A stretch of DNA of 43,676 nt from Candidatus Gastranaerophilales bacterium (GTDB taxonomy: Bacteria > Cyanobacteriota > Vampirovibrionia > Gastranaerophilales > Gastranaerophilaceae). Positions 40,917-43,676 of the stretch are shown in pieces; the stretch's first letter is position 1, and the number at the start of each line of letters is the position of its first letter. The translations under genes and the position numbers were made by a program. The notes beneath the pieces were generated by a model. It had not been told where the DNA came from. It saw only the letters and a program-made list of their open reading frames with translations, and made no database searches. The DNA lies in NCBI GenBank assembly GCA_944326455.1, contig CALVEA010000019.1, forward strand, positions 1-43,676. The letters are read 5' to 3'.

Positions 40917-43496
40917 ATGTTAAAGAGAGTTTTTGTATCATTTTTTGTGTTAATGTTTTCAATGTCGGTTTGGGCAGCAGATATTAGTGTCCAAAAACTT
41001 CCTAACGGGCAAACACTTGTTATACAGCAAATAAAAAATAACCCGATAGTAACTATTGATACCTGGATAAGAACCGGTTCTGTCAACGAAAATGACACTA
41101 ACAGCGGAGTTTCACATTTTCTGGAACATTTGTTTTTCAAGGGAACAAAACTTCATCCGGCAGGTGAATTTGATAAAATTCTTGAGTCTAAGGGAGCAAT
41201 CGTTAATGCCGCAACCAGCAAAGACTTTACACATTATTATATAACAATCCCTTCCGAGCATTTTAATACAGCAATGGAACTTCATTCAGACATGCTCCTG
41301 AATCCGCAAATCCCGAGAAAAGAGCTTGAAAAAGAGAGAAAAGTTGTTCTGGAAGAGATTGCAAAAGACGGCAATACACCTTCCAAAATGGTTTATGATA
41401 ACTTAAATGATTTAATGTATACAACTCATCCTTATAAAAGAAAAGTTATCGGCTCAGCCGATGTAATTTCTACTATCAGAAGAGAAGAAATTCTTGATTA
41501 TTTCAACAAATTTTATGCTCCTTCCAATATGGTAACTGTAATTGTAGGGGATGTGGATTCTGTAAAAGCTGCCGAAAAAGTGCAGCAATTATTCAACCAG
41601 GAATATAAAAAGCCTGTGAAAAAATCTTTCAGACATGAACATCCGCTTACTGCTCAAAAACGTAAAGTAGATTATACTGATACCCAATCCGGCTATATGA
41701 TGATTGGTTTTAGAGGAGTAGATATAACAGATAATGAAACTTATGCCCTTGATGTCCTTGCCCAAATTCTCGGCGGAGGAAAATCTTCAAAACTATACAG
41801 AGATATCAAGGAGCAGAAGGGATTGGCTTATGCAATCTCTGCCGCTAATGGAAGTTATAGAGATGACGGAATTTTTTACATAACCGCAAATTTTACACCT
41901 TCAAACTCTGAAAAGCTTGAAAAAGCAATATTTGACGAAATTGCATACATACAAAAATACGGCGTAACAGATGAAGAATTAACCCGTGCTCAAAAAACTA
42001 TTGAGCAGGATACTTATTATGCCAGAGAATCAACTTCCGATATATCATCAGAACTCGGTTATATTGTAACTTTAACCGGAGAAACTGATTTCTACCAAAA
42101 CTATGTAGATAATATTAAAAAAGTAACCTATAAGGAGGTTCAAGAAGCCGCTAAAAAGTATCTGGGAGTGAACAAAAGCGCCGTTTCAATTGTGCTTCCA
42201 AAAGCAATGGCGGAAATAAAAACTAAAGCTGAAATTAAACATCAGGCACAAAAAATTTCCGAACACGACGGAACTTCAAAATATATTATTGATAACCAAT
42301 CAACCCTTCTTGTAAATTCACACAAAAACAACGATATTATTGCAATGACAATTATTGCAAAAGGCGGAGAATTTTTAGAAAAGGTTCCGGGGGAAGGCAC
42401 TTTGACAGCGGGGGTTATGCTCAAAGGTACACAAAAATACTCTTCTCAAGAACTCGCACAACTGATGGAAGAAAACGGTATAGAGATTTCTCCTGTTTGT
42501 GATGAAGATTATTTTATGGTTAATGTACGGACGACAACTGCGCAGCTTGACTTAACCCTTGAGATTTTGGACGAAATTCTAAATAACGCAACTTTTGATG
42601 ATTACGAAATTGAGAAAAAACGTTCGGAATTATTAAACAGAATCCGCCAGCAGCGGGATGTTCCTATGAATATCGCAATGGAAAACTTTAAAACAAACAT
42701 TTTTGAAAATAGTGTTTATTCACATACAAATAAGGTTTTGGAAAAAACACTTCCTTCTGTAACAAGAGAAAATATTACCGAATATTATAATAAAGTTCTT
42801 GATTCCAAGAATATTATAATCTCTGTCAATGGAAATGTGGATGCTGACAAGCTTGTAGCAGCATTTGGTTCTATGTTTGAAGATAGAAAACAGCCTGTTT
42901 TTGATTATTCAAAACAAAAAGTTACAAAATTAACAGCAAAAAAAGATATCACAAAAGATATTAAAGATTTGAAAACCGCCTGGCTTTTCCTTGGTTGGCA
43001 GACAAGCGGTTCAAGAGACAAAAAAGATTTTGTAACCCTAAAAGTTATAAATACTATGCTCGGCTCCGGTTTAAGCTCAAGATTATACAAAAATCTGCGG
43101 GAGCAGGACGGACTCGCATACCAGCTGGGTTCAGCATACTCTCCTAATATTCTGGGCGGTTATTTTGTAACCTTTATCGGCACAAACCCTGATACTTTGG
43201 ACTATTCTTTAAACAAAATCAACCATGAAATGATGAGACTGAGAATGGAATTTGTTTCCGACAGCGAGCTTAAAGACGCACAAGAGCGTCTGAAAGGCGG
43301 TTTCATCCTTGCGCTTGAGACTAATTCTGAAAAAGCATCAACAACAGGGGTCTTTGAGGCAATGGGATTCGGATATGATTTTCTGCCGCAATACATCAAA
43401 ATGATAGATGAAGTAACCGCATCAGACATTATCAGAGTGGCAAATAAATATTTTGGCGATATTTATGTAAAATCTATTGTTGACTGTACAAAATAA
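40917..43496 (+). CDS. Double-domain M16 zinc protease, exported
   Basis: An 859-residue periplasmic or envelope peptidase of the pitrilysin/insulinase family. The signal peptide ends at VWAAD near residue 20. The N-terminal unit has the inverted zinc motif HFLEH (67-71) in SGVSHFLEHLFFKGT and the distal ligand E147 in VVLEEIAKD, exactly 76 residues on. The second unit, from about residue 450, lacks the zinc motif (GTLTAGVMLKGT in its place) as is normal for the inactive half, and carries RLYKNLREQDGLAYQLGSAY. The gene is therefore a fused pair like PqqL. GAGGGG precedes the ATG. A strong terminator-like hairpin follows. Confidence 0.92.
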   Translation: MLKRVFVSFFVLMFSMSVWAADISVQKLPNGQTLVIQQIKNNPIVTIDTWIRTGSVNENDTNSGVSHFLEHLFFKGTKLHPAGEFDKILESKGAIVNAATSKDFTHYYITIPSEHFNTAMELHSDMLLNPQIPRKELEKERKVVLEEIAKDGNTPSKMVYDNLNDLMYTTHPYKRKVIGSADVISTIRREEILDYFNKFYAPSNMVTVIVGDVDSVKAAEKVQQLFNQEYKKPVKKSFRHEHPLTAQKRKVDYTDTQSGYMMIGFRGVDITDNETYALDVLAQILGGGKSSKLYRDIKEQKGLAYAISAANGSYRDDGIFYITANFTPSNSEKLEKAIFDEIAYIQKYGVTDEELTRAQKTIEQDTYYARESTSDISSELGYIVTLTGETDFYQNYVDNIKKVTYKEVQEAAKKYLGVNKSAVSIVLPKAMAEIKTKAEIKHQAQKISEHDGTSKYIIDNQSTLLVNSHKNNDIIAMTIIAKGGEFLEKVPGEGTLTAGVMLKGTQKYSSQELAQLMEENGIEISPVCDEDYFMVNVRTTTAQLDLTLEILDEILNNATFDDYEIEKKRSELLNRIRQQRDVPMNIAMENFKTNIFENSVYSHTNKVLEKTLPSVTRENITEYYNKVLDSKNIIISVNGNVDADKLVAAFGSMFEDRKQPVFDYSKQKVTKLTAKKDITKDIKDLKTAWLFLGWQTSGSRDKKDFVTLKVINTMLGSGLSSRLYKNLREQDGLAYQLGSAYSPNILGGYFVTFIGTNPDTLDYSLNKINHEMMRLRMEFVSDSELKDAQERLKGGFILALETNSEKASTTGVFEAMGFGYDFLPQYIKMIDEVTASDIIRVANKYFGDIYVKSIVDCTK

Positions 43497-43516
43497 CAAT
43501 TAGTAAATATTAAAAA

Positions 43517-43552
43517 AATAACGCAACACAATTACCATTGTGTTGCGTTATT
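43517..43552 (+). terminator. terminator after the M16 protease
   Basis: A 16-bp perfect stem around AACGCAACACAAT with a 4-nt loop, 20 nt after the stop codon. It is rich in A on the 5' side but has a short T tail. Confidence 0.7.
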
Positions 43553-43560
43553 ACCATAAT

Positions 43561-43676
43561 AACACACTATGACTGGTTTGTACAGGGTAGGAAATTATGT
43601 GAGGTCGAGGGGAGAATTTATTCCCTCAAACACGCTCCAGCAGGAGCTTCCGCTATCGTTTCGGGAACAATTTCTC
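43561..43676. other. window end, no gene seen
   Basis: Contains two short hairpins: GAGGGGA/TTCCCTC (about 43609-43636) and GCTCC/GGAGC around AGCA (about 43636-43652). The rest of any element lies beyond the window. Confidence 0.4.

Overview
The window is low-GC bacterial chromosome with about 32 protein genes, two tRNA genes and no rRNA, CRISPR array, transposase or prophage block. A heptosyltransferase-type glycosyltransferase, an SLH-domain exported protein, an AMIN-domain membrane protein, a LytR-CpsA-Psr (LCP) protein, RseP, a lipoprotein and a double M16 protease point to a diderm. The mix of SLH and AMIN domains, a CheA-REC hybrid kinase and very low GC resembles the non-photosynthetic cyanobacterial relatives of animal guts (Vampirovibrionia / Gastranaerophilales, 'Melainabacteria'). 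That placement is an inference, not shown by any marker here.

Layout. 1-500: tRNA-Pro(UGG) on the minus strand inside direct and inverted copies of parts of itself. 594-2257: acetolactate synthase large subunit. 2372-4171: an RHH regulator and an SLH protein, both minus strand. 4226-9399: a minus-strand run of an unknown protein, adenine deaminase, riboflavin synthase, RibBA and a GNAT acetyltransferase. 9445-11918: a GT9 glycosyltransferase, an XRE regulator and a divergent GT2 glycosyltransferase. 11902-16372: a minus-strand run of NrtR-like protein, SecG, TcdA, MTA phosphorylase, YggT and a TPR-glycosyltransferase. 16466-17061: tRNA-Arg(CCU), again wrapped in partial copies of itself. 17110-20161: CgeB-like glycosyltransferase, BioD, BioA. 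20173-23505: CoA-disulfide-reductase-like enzyme, RseP and CoaD. 23489-30022: a chemosensory cluster (receptor and CheA-REC facing a REC-diguanylate cyclase and a double CheW). 30093-34156: a large AMIN/transmembrane/acidic protein overlapping a sugar-binding lipoprotein. 34146-38285: ferredoxin-nitroreductase, putative metal/metalloid permease, LCP protein, second nitroreductase, small Cys-rich protein. 38575-43496: ADP-forming acyl-CoA synthetase and the M16 protease.

How the genes fit together. Cofactor genes (riboflavin, biotin, CoA) are scattered in short runs among surface-glycan genes. The chemosensory cluster has no CheR or CheB and carries a diguanylate cyclase with an intact inhibitory site, so its likely output is c-di-GMP rather than a flagellar motor. 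ADP-forming acetyl-CoA synthetase, ferredoxin-linked nitroreductase and adenine deaminase suit a fermentative anaerobe.

The most unusual signal is at the two tRNA loci. Unrelated tRNAs are each flanked by truncated direct copies and inverted copies of their own arms. Both loci carry the same 46-nt hairpin element (436-481 and 16961-17006), which shows compensatory changes in its stem. I do not recognise this element; it could be a small tRNA-targeting repeat. A second pattern is a set of genes whose -10 box sits 6-11 nt before the ATG, which predicts leaderless or nearly leaderless mRNAs.
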